NCBI GenBank assembly: GCA_022704525.1
Contig: JAKJGF010000019.1
Span: 1-34,500, forward strand
Reading direction: 5' to 3'
Origin: Bacillota bacterium
GTDB taxonomy: Bacteria > Vulcanimicrobiota > SpSt-956 > JAKJGF01
Length of the DNA: 34,500 nucleotides
Position 1 is the first letter of the stretch; each line of letters begins with the position of its first letter. Under the pieces are notes generated by a model. That model worked only from the letters and a program-made list of their open reading frames with translations, was not told where the DNA came from and searched no databases. The translations under genes and the position numbers were made by a program. Positions 34,400 to 34,500 of this stretch are shown here, one piece after another.

Positions 34400-34500
34400 T
34401 GAAAAAAATAAATATAGCTATCGATGGACCAGTGGCTTCCGGTAAGACTTCTGTTGCCAGGGAACTTTCAAAAAGGATGAATTATTCTTATATAGATACA
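34399..34500 (+). CDS. cmk: Cytidylate kinase, 5' part cut by the window edge
   Basis: Only the first 34 codons are present. They read INIAIDGPVASGKTSVA, with the P-loop GPVASGKT, followed by ELSKRM and YSYIDT, the family's opening (AIDGPA.SGKST...YIDTGAMYR). Cytidylate kinase phosphorylates CMP and dCMP with ATP. The ATG overlaps the end of the M16 gene, so the two are coupled. Confidence 0.88.
   Translation, partial: MKKINIAIDGPVASGKTSVARELSKRMNYSYIDT

Overview
The window is AT-rich bacterial DNA, roughly one third G+C by eye, with bacterial ribosomal protein genes, consensus-type sigma70 promoters and a mixture of Shine-Dalgarno-led and apparently SD-less genes. I cannot place it in a phylum. 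A Ser/Thr kinase with an outside TPR domain, a DUF2298 giant and several membrane-TPR glycosyltransferase-like proteins suit an uncultured, deep-branching bacterium better than a well-studied group. Nothing looks phage-derived, and no transposase or CRISPR array is present.

Layout. 1-498 is non-coding with short palindromic repeats. 499-6763 (minus strand) is a housekeeping block in transcription order rplM-rpsI, terminator, yebC-ruvC-ruvA-ruvB, then a membrane Ser/Thr kinase with TPR repeats. 6764-7157 holds the rplM promoter and a roughly 225-bp inverted-repeat element. 7158-8946 has a small membrane-anchored protein and, divergently, a stand-alone BrxD/DUF2791-type ATPase with a cysteine cluster. 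9146-14365 is one 1739-residue gene joining a GT-C glycosyltransferase-like half, a DUF2298 half and an NHL propeller. A CDF metal transporter and a secreted TPR protein follow. Convergent to these is tlyA-recN (minus).

18972-31337 is a surface-glycan or glycoprotein region: asparagine synthetase-like amidotransferase, GT2, B12-type radical SAM enzyme, zinc-ribbon methyltransferase, two paralogous TMTC-like membrane/TPR proteins flanking a second GT2, and another large GT-C-like membrane protein. 31427-31651 is a compact tRNA-Gln(CUG)/tRNA-Glu(CUC) unit with a perfect consensus promoter and a terminator. The window ends with an active/inactive pair of secreted M16 peptidases and the start of cmk.

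The most unusual structural signal is in the spacers. At least five intergenic gaps hold short runs of 7-nt words, usually in inverted halves. Most words contain TGA, so the 7-nt step places stop codons in several frames, often on both strands. The most unusual genes are the 1739-residue fusion and the orphan BrxD-like ATPase.
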